Source of the DNA: Haloglomus litoreum
GTDB taxonomy: Archaea; Halobacteriota; Halobacteria; Halobacteriales; Haloarculaceae
NCBI RefSeq assembly: GCF_029338515.1
Contig: NZ_CP119988.1
Coordinates: 1,302,001 to 1,366,000 of the forward strand
Direction: 5' to 3'
Length of the DNA stretch: 64,000 nt
Part shown: one piece after another, positions 1 to 7,776 of the stretch
Numbering within the stretch: position 1 is the stretch's first letter
Layout: every line of letters begins with the position of its first letter
Notes under the pieces: model-generated
Told to the model about the DNA's origin: nothing
What the model saw: the letters and a program-made list of their open reading frames with translations, nothing else
The model's database searches: none
Made by a program: the position numbers and the translations under genes

Positions 1-359
1 CAGTACTCGTGCCGGTCGTCGGCCGTCGGGTAGACAAGGATGAGCAGCGGCACCGCGACCATCGTCCAGACCGTCGGCGAGAGGGTCGGAATCGGGTAGA
101 AGGTCATGTAGAGGTAGATGCCCAGCCCCACGAGCGGCGCGAAGACGACCGTGGGGGCGACCGAGCCCAGTCGCGCCACGGTCGGCGAGCCGTCGAGGCC
201 GTACGTGGCGGTCACGGAGGGCGCCGGCCACTCGATACTGAGCGAGACTGTCTCGGCATATCGCGCGTGGACGACGTAGTGGGCAGCTTCGTGGAGCGCG
301 TAGGCCCCAGCGCACGCGATAAGATAGGCGACGATGAGGGTGAGGAGGTTCCAGACCAT
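1..359 (-). CDS. Membrane protein with HExxH metalloprotease motif (partial)
   Basis: The frame reads leftward from an ATG at 359 and leaves the window, so only the first 119 residues are seen. An N-terminal membrane segment runs straight into HEAAH at residues 23-27. Two further hydrophobic stretches lie near residues 70-90 and 97-112. HExxH inside or next to a membrane helix is typical of site-2-protease-like (M50) and related zinc peptidases, so a membrane metallopeptidase is inferred. The third metal ligand would lie beyond the window and cannot be checked. The HEAAH and the membrane segments are seen directly; activity is inference. Confidence 0.6.
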   Translation of the reverse strand, partial: MVWNLLTLIVAYLIACAGAYALHEAAHYVVHARYAETVSLSIEWPAPSVTATYGLDGSPTVARLGSVAPTVVFAPLVGLGIYLYMTFYPIPTLSPTVWTMVAVPLLILVYPTADDRHEY

Positions 360-454
360 GGATATTCAGGAGGTACGAGGACGCTGCCACAGATTGAACG
401 CTTCTACCGCGGCGGTTTCGACGCCCGTCCCGAGTGGAGGTCTCGGAAGGCTCC

Positions 455-664
455 TCACGGACTCCCCAGCGCAGTGGCATGGCGCCGTGTCAGTACCGCG
501 ACGGCGACAACGCCGAACAGGGCGGCCGCGAGCCGGACGCCGTCGAGACCCTCACAGGCTGACAAAATCGGCGTGGCCGATACAGAGGTTGTAGCCAGCA
601 GGTGATTAGCCGAACGAACACCACAAGTAGTGGCAGCAACTGTCGGAGACATCAAGACGGGCAT
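455..664 (-). CDS. Weak small ORF, possible single-pass membrane peptide
   Basis: The interval 360-671 holds no convincing gene. The best candidate is this 69-codon frame. Its last third, about residues 38-58, is a hydrophobic stretch followed by RR, which could be one membrane segment. The N-terminal part has ordinary composition and no recognisable motif, and the acidic bias of neighbouring proteins is absent. A second ATG lies four codons in. It may be spurious; it is listed so that the gap is described. Confidence 0.2.
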   Translation of the reverse strand: MPVLMSPTVAATTCGVRSANHLLATTSVSATPILSACEGLDGVRLAAALFGVVAVAVLTRRHATALGSP

Positions 665-671
665 TTTGTTG

Positions 672-1592
672 TTAGATCCTTTCTCCGATTATGTTTTGGG
701 CTTTAATCAGAAGTTCGTTAGCAGATATTGATATTATATACAACAGAACCAACCATATCTGATAGGAATGGAACGACCACGATATGAATGAATGGATGCT
801 AGAAAGTAGAAGGGATATGATAGCAAGCCCCGCCAGAACATCTAAAACATTGTCTTCAGACTCATTAGCCACCTCAATTTCACTTTCTGGACTACCAGCA
901 GCTTGCCATTCTTCTCCAGCTAGTTCAATTGGCACCCACCGACCATTTCTGAATTTGTATTCATGATTGCATGAACTACATTTCCCAATTCGAGTGTTGC
1001 TGTCCCAGCCGATCTGCCCATCATGACAATGAGAACATGGTTCGTTCGTATCAATTGACCTTTCAGACCAGCTCCGACCGCCACTAGAGCTGGTGCTATT
1101 GTTGTCTGGATTCCAGACACCCTTCTCGGCTGACTCAACTAGTCGTTTGACTTGCTCGCTCGGGACCTTTTCTTCACTACTAGCCAGTTGTGGTTTTAAA
1201 TCGAGATCCGCGTCCAGAATCAAGTCAATAAGTTTTTGACGATTTATTATATCAACATCAAGATCATTAGCCAATTCTTTTGCTGGTGATGTAGCCGTAC
1301 TCGTTGTAACTATTACGACACGGTCTACGTCGTCCTCCTGTTGATACAGTGTTCGGTATTTTCTAACCTGTCCACTATCGATTTTGTTCTCCTCACTATT
1401 TGCCTTGGCTTGTATCAGTACTTTCTCGTCAAATGGTGTATCTCGTCTGGCCACGACATCGATGCCCTTGTCTCTAGATTCCGGCTTTACTGTAGTCTCA
1501 TAGTCCAATTCTTCCCAAAGGTCCCCAATTAAATCCTCAAAAGATGAGGGATCTATTTGATCAAGAAATTTCTCAATCTCACTCCGGTCCAT
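672..1592 (-). CDS. Mrr-type restriction endonuclease with zinc ribbon and membrane anchor
   Basis: This 306-residue protein starts with an Mrr-like PD-(D/E)XK domain (about residues 10-125). The catalytic signature is GIDVV around residue 43, then LIQAK near residue 60, and a VVIVTT strand near residue 93. A CxxC...CxxC zinc ribbon follows at about 185-210, and the C-terminus (about 245-300) holds two hydrophobic segments. Mrr proteins cut modified or foreign DNA; attachment to the membrane is unusual for the family and hints at action on incoming DNA, which is inference. The gene stands alone with AT-richer codon use than the operon to its right. A second membrane-linked Mrr protein lies at 23268-25220 with the domains in the opposite order. 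Confidence 0.8.
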   Translation of the reverse strand: MDRSEIEKFLDQIDPSSFEDLIGDLWEELDYETTVKPESRDKGIDVVARRDTPFDEKVLIQAKANSEENKIDSGQVRKYRTLYQQEDDVDRVVIVTTSTATSPAKELANDLDVDIINRQKLIDLILDADLDLKPQLASSEEKVPSEQVKRLVESAEKGVWNPDNNSTSSSGGRSWSERSIDTNEPCSHCHDGQIGWDSNTRIGKCSSCNHEYKFRNGRWVPIELAGEEWQAAGSPESEIEVANESEDNVLDVLAGLAIISLLLSSIHSFISWSFHSYQIWLVLLYIISISANELLIKAQNIIGERI

Positions 1593-1714
1593 CTGACTAT
1601 TTGTCTATTTTCCCAGGTATAAATATATTCTCGGAATTGTCAATGTCGGTTGACATTTCATGCCACAAGATGGCATGAATACAGAACTTTGGACAATCGC
1701 TTGAACGAACGATA

Positions 1715-1775
1715 TGCGCCCTGTATGCGGCACAGCAGTCAGAACCTATCACCGATTGAGGATTTCGACAGAGCC
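1715..1775 (+). repeat. Dispersed ~60-bp repeat, copy R1
   Basis: This is one of six copies in the window (R1-R6). The shared layout is a GCGCCCTGTATnCnGCAC block at one end, an AACCTATCACCG-like middle and a GAGGATTTCAACARAGCC-like other end. R1 is in plus orientation in the gap between the Mrr gene and the zinc-finger gene. It resembles the terminal part of an insertion sequence; no transposase is attached. Confidence 0.7.
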
Positions 1776-1828
1776 TCGCACATCCAATTCGAGGGCAATC
1801 GGCAGTGGACGCTGCTCCGACGAGTCGC

Positions 1829-2308
1829 TCACTCTCCCTCACACTCATCTCGGAGGTGCGAACCGAGATCGTCGATGAACTCCTCGCACCGAGGGCATTT
1901 CACCTTCTGTGGCGAGCCTCGCGAGTCGGGGCCTGAATCGCCGGTCGACATCCCGTATTCCTCTTCGAGTACGGTTCGAGCAGCATCGCGCCACGCCGGC
2001 CCGTGGCCGCCGAATCGTCGGACCAGCCCATTCGGGGTCCCGTGCTCGATGAGGTGCTCGTTCGCTTCGAGGAAGGCGTCGATGACGTCGGCCGGTGGGT
2101 GCTCTTCGAGGTGATAGACGACAACGACCTGTTTCCCGAAGCTCGCACCAGCGCCATTTCTCGCCCCCCGAATCGTGAACGAGTGGACGCCGACCGCACG
2201 ATGGCGAGCCGCTACCTCGGTCGGCAGGGCCGACCCTGGGGCTGGGCCATTCGCCTCCAGGTAGTCGATCACCTCGTAGGGCGGTTCCTCGCGCGCGCCG
2301 CTGGTCAT
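1829..2308 (-). CDS. Uncharacterised protein with C-terminal zinc-finger-like motif
   Basis: I do not recognise the family. From the ATG at 2308 the product has 159 residues; a longer frame to 2389 exists, but its extra N-terminal part is basic and unlike the rest. The only clear motif is a CPRC...H..xxC arrangement in the last 25 residues, fitting a C2H2- or C2HC-type zinc site. The middle is mixed alpha/beta with a VVVVYHLEEHPP segment. It lies downstream of, and on the same strand as, the DUF3006/ComEC-like pair, 149 bp away. Confidence 0.55.
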   Translation of the reverse strand: MTSGAREEPPYEVIDYLEANGPAPGSALPTEVAARHRAVGVHSFTIRGARNGAGASFGKQVVVVYHLEEHPPADVIDAFLEANEHLIEHGTPNGLVRRFGGHGPAWRDAARTVLEEEYGMSTGDSGPDSRGSPQKVKCPRCEEFIDDLGSHLRDECEGE

Positions 2309-2457
2309 GGGTGAGGCGATTCGAACGCGTCCATTTGTGTTCTTTGTCTTCGCGAGGATGTGCCTCCGGTGAGCCGCAGTGGTAGCCACGCCGGTCGGCG
2401 GCCGTCGGGGAGACGGGGCCTTGTCAGTAGGTGTGGCCGAAGATGCTCAATCGCCAC

Positions 2458-2739
2458 TCAGGGGTCGTCATCACTCGGTGGGCGCTTCGAAAGCCGATCG
2501 AAGCGGTCCTGTGCGTCGTCGATTCGTTGCTCCGATTCTACGGGTTTGTAGTCCGCATCAACGAGCGCCCCATCAGCAACCTCGATCTCGAGCACCGCAT
2601 CCGCGTGCCGTGCTGGTTGGGGGAGGTCGTGCTGGTCGACGGCCAGTTCATACCGCTCGTCCTCGCCCGAAACCTCCAGTACCGCCAGCTCGTCTTCGAA
2701 GCGATCCAGTACCGCCGTGTAGGTGCCATCGGGAATCAT
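2458..2739 (-). CDS. DUF3006 family protein
   Basis: This 93-residue acidic protein starts MIPDGTYTAVLDRFEDELAV, the layout of DUF3006 proteins (a short N-terminal beta-barrel-like domain reading 'G.Y.AVVDRFE...AVLLLE'). DUF3006 genes are regularly found beside ComEC-like metallo-beta-lactamase genes in bacteria and haloarchaea. Here the start overlaps the stop of the upstream MBL gene by four bases, so the two are translationally coupled. Its biochemical role is unknown; an accessory role to the lipoprotein hydrolase is inferred from the pairing. Confidence 0.8.
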   Translation of the reverse strand: MIPDGTYTAVLDRFEDELAVLEVSGEDERYELAVDQHDLPQPARHADAVLEIEVADGALVDADYKPVESEQRIDDAQDRFDRLSKRPPSDDDP

Positions 2740-4169
2740 GAGTACGCCTCGTTGAGTACCGTTGACCCATCATCGTCCGTGACAATGACCGTATCGCCGC
2801 CGTTGTTCCAGATCGGACTGCCCGACTCCCAGTAGAGGTCCGTCTCCGTATCGGTCCCACTCCCGGTGTGGATCGTGATCGTGGCGCCGGCCGCGAGCGT
2901 AGTCACATCGGGGATGGTGTAGGTGGCGCCGGCTTCGTCGCTGACCGTCCACCCGGAGAGGTCGAGCGGCCCGTCGCCGGTGTTCTCGAGGACGATGTAC
3001 TCGTCGTTGAGATTGTCTCTGTCGCTCCCCTCGGCATCGGCGTGAACCGACGCGAGGGCGAGCTCGCCTGAGCCTGTCCCCGCGTCCGGGCTCGACGTGG
3101 CGGTCCCGCCGTCGGTGGCGACGGCTGAGGCCGTGCCCGTCGCGTCCATGACACCGCCGCCGCTGATGACGGCGCGGCGCTCGACCGCCGTCGTCGTCCC
3201 CAGCTTGACGGGCGACCCATCACGGATGCTCGTCGGCTCCGTCGGGGCCTCCTGCTGGCTTGCGACTGTCACCTCGGTCCCGTCGCTCCGCAGGACGACG
3301 TGGCCCTGCGTTGCTGTCCAGTAGGCCGGGATGTCGCGCTCGGCCAGTCGTTGGAGTGTCTCCTCGTTCGGGTGGCCGTACTGCGAATCGTACGCACTCG
3401 AGATGACGACCGCCTTCGGCTGGGCGGCATCCAGCAGCGCTCCGCTGGTCGAGCTCTTGCTTCCGTGGTGGCCCGCCTTCATTACGGTCGCCCGGAGCTG
3501 GGACCCATACTGGTCGACGAGATACGCCTCCTGGTCGTCCTCGGCGTCACCAGTGAACAGGAAGCTCGTCCCCCCGTAGGTCAGCTTGAGGACGATGCTG
3601 TTCTCGTTGCGGGCCTCGTCTTCGAGATACGGGTCCGGCGGGCCCATCACCTGCACGCTCACGTTCTCGAACGGGATGCGGTCGCCCTCGCGCGTCTCGT
3701 ACAACGTGACGTCGTGGGCTTCGATCGCGTCGAGGTACTCGCTGTAGGTCTGCGTGCCGGCGGCGATACCGGGGTCGTAGACCGCGCCGATGCCGTCGGC
3801 TTCGGTCTCGAAGTAGTTGATGACAGCCGCGTTCCCGCCGATGTGGTCGGCGTCGTTGTGCGACGTAACGAGGTAGTCGATCCGGTCGATATCCTGTTGT
3901 TGCAGGTACTGCAGGACGTACTCGCCGTCGTCGTTGAAGTGCCCGGTGTCGATGAGCATCGTCTCACCTGTCGGGCCGATGACGAGCGTCGAGACGGACT
4001 GGCCGACGTTGATGAAGTGAACCTCTAGGGAGCCATCGGCAGCAGCGTCTCCCCCAGTTGGCTGTGAGGGGTCGCCCCCATCCCCAGCCGGAGCGGCGGG
4101 TGCGCTACAACCGGCCAAGACGACGAGTCCAGCACAGACGAGTATCAGTGTTCGAGAGGAGGTAGCCAC
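2736..4169 (-). CDS. ComEC/Rec2-like metallo-beta-lactamase lipoprotein with lamin-tail domain
   Basis: The 477-residue protein has a lipoprotein signal ending in LAGC (Cys21), then a Gly/Ala/Asp-rich linker. An MBL-fold domain follows at about residues 48-305, with the metal motif SHNDADHIGG (ligands at 104-109) and a later FTGDAEDD and KAGHHGS. The C-terminal 105 residues form a lamin-tail (LTD)-type beta domain (IVLENTGDGPLDLSGW). This is the hydrolase part of ComEC/Rec2 without its membrane channel; such proteins act outside the cell, possibly as nucleases. The protein is presumably lipid-anchored on the outer face. It sits downstream of the membrane-protein operon on the same strand, so it may be co-expressed, but a gap of about 95 bp to the 44-residue gene separates them. 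Confidence 0.85.
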   Translation of the reverse strand: MATSSRTLILVCAGLVVLAGCSAPAAPAGDGGDPSQPTGGDAAADGSLEVHFINVGQSVSTLVIGPTGETMLIDTGHFNDDGEYVLQYLQQQDIDRIDYLVTSHNDADHIGGNAAVINYFETEADGIGAVYDPGIAAGTQTYSEYLDAIEAHDVTLYETREGDRIPFENVSVQVMGPPDPYLEDEARNENSIVLKLTYGGTSFLFTGDAEDDQEAYLVDQYGSQLRATVMKAGHHGSKSSTSGALLDAAQPKAVVISSAYDSQYGHPNEETLQRLAERDIPAYWTATQGHVVLRSDGTEVTVASQQEAPTEPTSIRDGSPVKLGTTTAVERRAVISGGGVMDATGTASAVATDGGTATSSPDAGTGSGELALASVHADAEGSDRDNLNDEYIVLENTGDGPLDLSGWTVSDEAGATYTIPDVTTLAAGATITIHTGSGTDTETDLYWESGSPIWNNGGDTVIVTDDDGSTVLNEAYS

Positions 4170-4264
4170 GTCTTAACAGGGCTTCGTCGGAGTTGGTCAA
4201 GAATCTGTTTACAAGGATGGCAGGGGGCCTCGGTTGCATAGACGCGTAGAAGACACGCGCCCCG

Positions 4265-4399
4265 TCACGGCCCGACCACCACCGCGTGGCCACACCGGAG
4301 ACACCGGACGATGTCCACGCCGTCTCGCTCGACGATCTCCAGCAGCGCGTGGTGCTCACCCAGCTCGGCGACCGTCGTGAGGATGCGGTCGGGCGTCAT
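4265..4399 (-). CDS. Small CxxC protein, 44 residues
   Basis: A short frame starts at ATG 4399, ten bases after the stop of the beta-propeller gene, and ends VRCLRCGHAVVVGP. One CxxC with a following His suggests half of a zinc knuckle, perhaps completed by dimerisation. The sequence is acidic and idiomatic for haloarchaea (LTTVAELGEHHALLEIVERD). It is too short for family assignment. The close spacing makes it the probable last gene of the large operon. Confidence 0.55.
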   Translation of the reverse strand: MTPDRILTTVAELGEHHALLEIVERDGVDIVRCLRCGHAVVVGP

Positions 4400-4409
4400 C
4401 GGCCCAGCA

Positions 4410-7364
4410 TCAGGACCCACCACCCACGAGCGACTGGGCGCGCGAAACCGCCCCCGAGAGGGCCGAACTGATGCGGAAGTCGGTGAACCGGCGGACGAGC
4501 AGGTAGCCCACGCCAGCGGACAGGCCGATGCCGACGACCTGCTGCCCGGGCGTCGCACCGCCCGTGCCGACGCCGCCGCCACGGCCGCCGAGCGGCCCGC
4601 CCAGCAGCGACGACTGCTGGAGCGACTCGGTGTAGTTGAACGTCGTGCCGTTGGCCGTGTAGTTGCCCGTGAGCGCGCCGTCGGCCGCCTCCGAAGCGTT
4701 CCCGGTCACGGCGTCGGCCACACACCACGTCGCGTAGCCGGCGGCCGTGTCGAACTGCCGGTCGCCGCTGTACGAGCTGTCCCCGTGCGAGACGTTGAAC
4801 GTGAGGCTCGTCGTCTCGTAGGACGGGTCCCAGTACTCGATGAGGAGCCCGGTCGTGCCATCCGTGAGGACACACTCGCCGGCGATGCGCGGGCCAAAGC
4901 CGTCCGATGCGGTGTACGTCACTGTCGGGCCGGGCCCATCGTCACTGTCGCCGTCAGGGCAGGACTGGAGGTCCCCGTCGTTGTCCCGGTCGAAGGGGTC
5001 ACATGGTGGGTTGAGTCCATCGGGCCCGGAGACGCTCCCGCCGCTGGTCCCGCCATCGGTCGCGATGGGCGTGGCAGTCGGCGAGGTCGCCGTGCCGGTC
5101 GCGGTCGGCGTGGCCGTGCCGCCCTGGTCGCCGACGCTGATCAGGTAGGGGTCCGGCGCCGACTTGTTCGCGCGCCAGCCCAGCGACTCCCACCGTGTCG
5201 ACCGGCCGCCGCTGGTCGCGACGACCTCGACGCGGTACGGGTCGCCGTTCGCGAGCCGGACGCTCGCTTTGCCGTAGGCGTTGATGTCCTTCTGGGCAAT
5301 CTCGTTCCAGTCGCCGGGGCCGGCCGTGAACGTCGTGCCACCCGGCAGCGGGAACTCGATGGCGCGGTCGAAGCGGTAGACCGTCAGCTCCGACATCGAG
5401 GGTGGGTAGGTCTGCTTGGCGGCCTCGTCGAGCTGGAACTCGCGGACGAACGTCCCGCTCTCGAAGAGTGTCAGGTCAACAGTTCGCGGGGAGCCGCTGA
5501 CGGTGATGGATTTCGAGGCGTTCTGGTAGCCGTCGGCGCTCGCCTGGACCGTGTACTCGCCGTCCGAGACGGCAGAGAAGCTATAACTCCCGTCGCTTGT
5601 CGCCGTGGTAGCTTTGACCACCGAACCAGATTGTCGCAACTCGACGGTCGCATCATTAATGCCGGAGCCGTCGGCCGAGATTGTGCCGGAAACCTCTACA
5701 CCGAGACTGCCAGTTGCGCTGCCCGGGTGCCCCAGCGTCCGGAGCATCGCCCGCGTCCCCGACGAGTCCTTGGTATGGTCTGTGTCTAGCGCATAGACCG
5801 AGTTGTCCACACTCCCGACATAGACCGTCCCGCCCGCGACCGTCGGCGAGGAGTATACGGTGCTCCCAGTCGAGTAGGACCACTTCTCGTTGCCCGTCGA
5901 TGCGTCGAGCGCATAGATCGAGTTGTCGTTGCTCCCGATATAGACCGTCCCGCCCGCGACCGTCGGCGAGGAACGAAAGTCACCCCCCGTCGAGTACGAC
6001 CACTCCTCGTTGCCGGTCGATGCGTCGAGCGCATAGATCGAGTTGTCATCACTCCCGACATAGACCGTCCCGTCCGCGACCGTCGGCGAGGAGCGCACGA
6101 GGTTCCCGGTCGCGTATGACCACTCCTCGTTGCCCGTCGATGCGTCGAGCGCGTAGAGCGAGCCGTCGTTGCTCCCGACATAGACCGTCCCGTCGGATAC
6201 TGTCGGCGAGGAGCGCATGTAGCTCCCCGTCGTGTAGGACCACTCCTCCGTGCCGGTCGATGCGTCGATCGCACGGACTGTGCCGTCGCCGACCGCGACG
6301 TATACCGTCCCGCCCGCGACCGTCGGCGAGGGGTATAAGTCGCCCCCCGCTGCATACGACCACTCCTCGTTGCCCGTCGATGCGTCGAGCGCATAGACCG
6401 AGCCGTCGTTGCTCCCGACGTATACCGTCCCGTCCACGACCGTCGGCGAGGAACGAACGTAACTCCCCGTCGAGTAGGACCACTCCTCGTTGCCCGTCGA
6501 TGCGTCCAGCGCATAGACCGAGTTGTCGTAGCTCGCGACGTATACCGTCCCGTCCGCGACCGTCGGCGAGGAACGAATGTCGTCCCCCGTCGAGTACGAC
6601 CACTCCTCGTTACCCGTCGATGCGTCCAGCGCATGGACCGAGTTGTCGTAGCTCCCGACGTATACCGTCCCGTCCGCGACCGTCGGCGAGGAGTATACGT
6701 TGCTCCCTGTCTCGTACGACCACTCCACGTTCCCAGGCGCGACCGTGGTCGTATTGTCAGCGGCAACAGGTGTGGACCCAATGGCGACTGTGCCGGTGGC
6801 CGAGAGCATTACGAGCGCGACGGCACCTAGCGCCGCAGCCTGCTCCCGCTCGACAGCAGACAGCCGACTGGTAACTCCTCGACCGACCGAGACGAGCTCG
6901 TCGAGGACCAGCTGCGGGTCCGGCCGGACGACCAGGACCAGCGCCAGCAGCGCGACCGCCCCAGCCTCCTGGACGAGGACGGCCCAGCGCAGCGTCTCGG
7001 GCAGGCCCGCGGTCGCGATAGCGTAGACGTTCGCGAGCCCGTCGAGGGCGAGCGCGGACGAGACGAGCGCGCCCAGGTGCCAGTACTGCACGCGGTCACC
7101 GTGCGTCTGGTCGCGGGCGGCCGCGACGCGCAGCGCCCAGAATATCGTCGCGACCAGCAGCGGCGTCCCAGCTGCCCACGTCGCGAGTCCGAGATGCTCG
7201 ATCACGCCCGCGGAGACTGGGTTCACCTCGCGAGCCGCTGCGGCGCCGACCATCACGAGCGTCGTGACGACCGCCAGCCACGAGCCGAGATGGCCCGCTA
7301 TCTCCGCGAGTCGGAGTCGCTCCCGTTCGATTCCGTTACCGTCCGCGTGTTGGATGTCACTCAT
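4410..7364 (-). CDS. Membrane-anchored eight-bladed PQQ-like beta-propeller protein
   Basis: From ATG 7364 the product has 984 residues; the longer frame overlaps the upstream gene out of phase and is rejected. About four hydrophobic segments fill residues 25-160, with a fifth near 190. Residues of about 215-535 hold eight near-identical 40-residue PQQ/YVTN-type blades (SSPTV.DGTVYVGS and ALDASTGNEEWSY). A carboxypeptidase-regulatory-type beta-sandwich follows at about 555-625, then a beta-rich region, Thr/Pro linkers and a Ca-binding-like PFDRDNDGD. A last hydrophobic segment and a short basic tail end the protein. Most of it should lie outside the cell. It could be a receptor, an adhesin or a coat component; the sequence does not decide. 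Confidence 0.8.
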   Translation of the reverse strand: MSDIQHADGNGIERERLRLAEIAGHLGSWLAVVTTLVMVGAAAAREVNPVSAGVIEHLGLATWAAGTPLLVATIFWALRVAAARDQTHGDRVQYWHLGALVSSALALDGLANVYAIATAGLPETLRWAVLVQEAGAVALLALVLVVRPDPQLVLDELVSVGRGVTSRLSAVEREQAAALGAVALVMLSATGTVAIGSTPVAADNTTTVAPGNVEWSYETGSNVYSSPTVADGTVYVGSYDNSVHALDASTGNEEWSYSTGDDIRSSPTVADGTVYVASYDNSVYALDASTGNEEWSYSTGSYVRSSPTVVDGTVYVGSNDGSVYALDASTGNEEWSYAAGGDLYPSPTVAGGTVYVAVGDGTVRAIDASTGTEEWSYTTGSYMRSSPTVSDGTVYVGSNDGSLYALDASTGNEEWSYATGNLVRSSPTVADGTVYVGSDDNSIYALDASTGNEEWSYSTGGDFRSSPTVAGGTVYIGSNDNSIYALDASTGNEKWSYSTGSTVYSSPTVAGGTVYVGSVDNSVYALDTDHTKDSSGTRAMLRTLGHPGSATGSLGVEVSGTISADGSGINDATVELRQSGSVVKATTATSDGSYSFSAVSDGEYTVQASADGYQNASKSITVSGSPRTVDLTLFESGTFVREFQLDEAAKQTYPPSMSELTVYRFDRAIEFPLPGGTTFTAGPGDWNEIAQKDINAYGKASVRLANGDPYRVEVVATSGGRSTRWESLGWRANKSAPDPYLISVGDQGGTATPTATGTATSPTATPIATDGGTSGGSVSGPDGLNPPCDPFDRDNDGDLQSCPDGDSDDGPGPTVTYTASDGFGPRIAGECVLTDGTTGLLIEYWDPSYETTSLTFNVSHGDSSYSGDRQFDTAAGYATWCVADAVTGNASEAADGALTGNYTANGTTFNYTESLQQSSLLGGPLGGRGGGVGTGGATPGQQVVGIGLSAGVGYLLVRRFTDFRISSALSGAVSRAQSLVGGGS
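5785..6735 (-). repeat. Eight tandem ~120-bp repeats encoding propeller blades
   Basis: Eight direct repeats of 120 bp lie head to tail inside the propeller gene, each encoding one 40-residue blade. Conservation is visible at base level, for example CCGTCGATGCGTCGAGCGC recurring every 120 bases. Differences cluster at a few loop codons. Such similarity allows unequal recombination and blade-number change. Confidence 0.9.
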
Positions 7365-7371
7365 GGTTGTG

Positions 7372-7662
7372 TCAGAGGCCGCCCGCCAGCGAACCGAGCA
7401 GTTCCAGAAGCTGTGCGACCACTCCGCTATCGAGCGAGAGCGCGCCCGTCGCGATGCCCGCCACCGCCCCGATGGCGAGTACGCCAGCGACCACGCTCCC
7501 GATGCGGAGCCACCGCGCGCCACCGATGAGCAGCGATGAGAGTTCGCGGCTGTACCAGAGACCAGCCAGCAGCAGCGCCACCGCGCCGACCGAGACACCA
7601 CCGATGCCGAACTGGTCGAACAGGAATCCGACCGCGGCCTCCAGTAGCTCGACGACTACCAC
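7372..7662 (-). CDS. Small two-pass membrane protein
   Basis: The product has 96 residues with a GTG start at 7662, chosen because GAGGGGGGTG lies about eight bases upstream. A longer GTG-started frame reaches 7698. Two hydrophobic stretches (about residues 20-38 and 52-75), separated by a short basic loop, indicate a small helical membrane protein. The stop lies seven bases before the propeller gene, so it is in the same operon. No family is recognised. Confidence 0.65.
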   Translation of the reverse strand: MVVVELLEAAVGFLFDQFGIGGVSVGAVALLLAGLWYSRELSSLLIGGARWLRIGSVVAGVLAIGAVAGIATGALSLDSGVVAQLLELLGSLAGGL

Positions 7663-7776
7663 GAACCAGCACCCCCCTCGGGCTCCCAGGTTAACCACGC
7701 GCGCGTACGGGCCCTGTCAGTGAGCTGGTACGTGGCGCCCTGGCCTCGGCTGTTCAATCCGGGGGTGGCCGCGGCC

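Noticed and set aside
1597-1848. 83-codon minus-strand frame with many Cys
   Set aside because: It spans repeat R1 and the gene gap; composition is not haloarchaeal and no motif is present.
4311-5789. 492-codon plus-strand frame opposite the propeller gene
   Set aside because: Arg- and Gly-rich shadow of a well-supported minus-strand gene.
5681-6874. Plus-strand frame with repeated Ser-Arg-Pro-rich 40-residue units
   Set aside because: It mirrors the 120-bp blade repeats in another frame; it is not an independent repeat protein.
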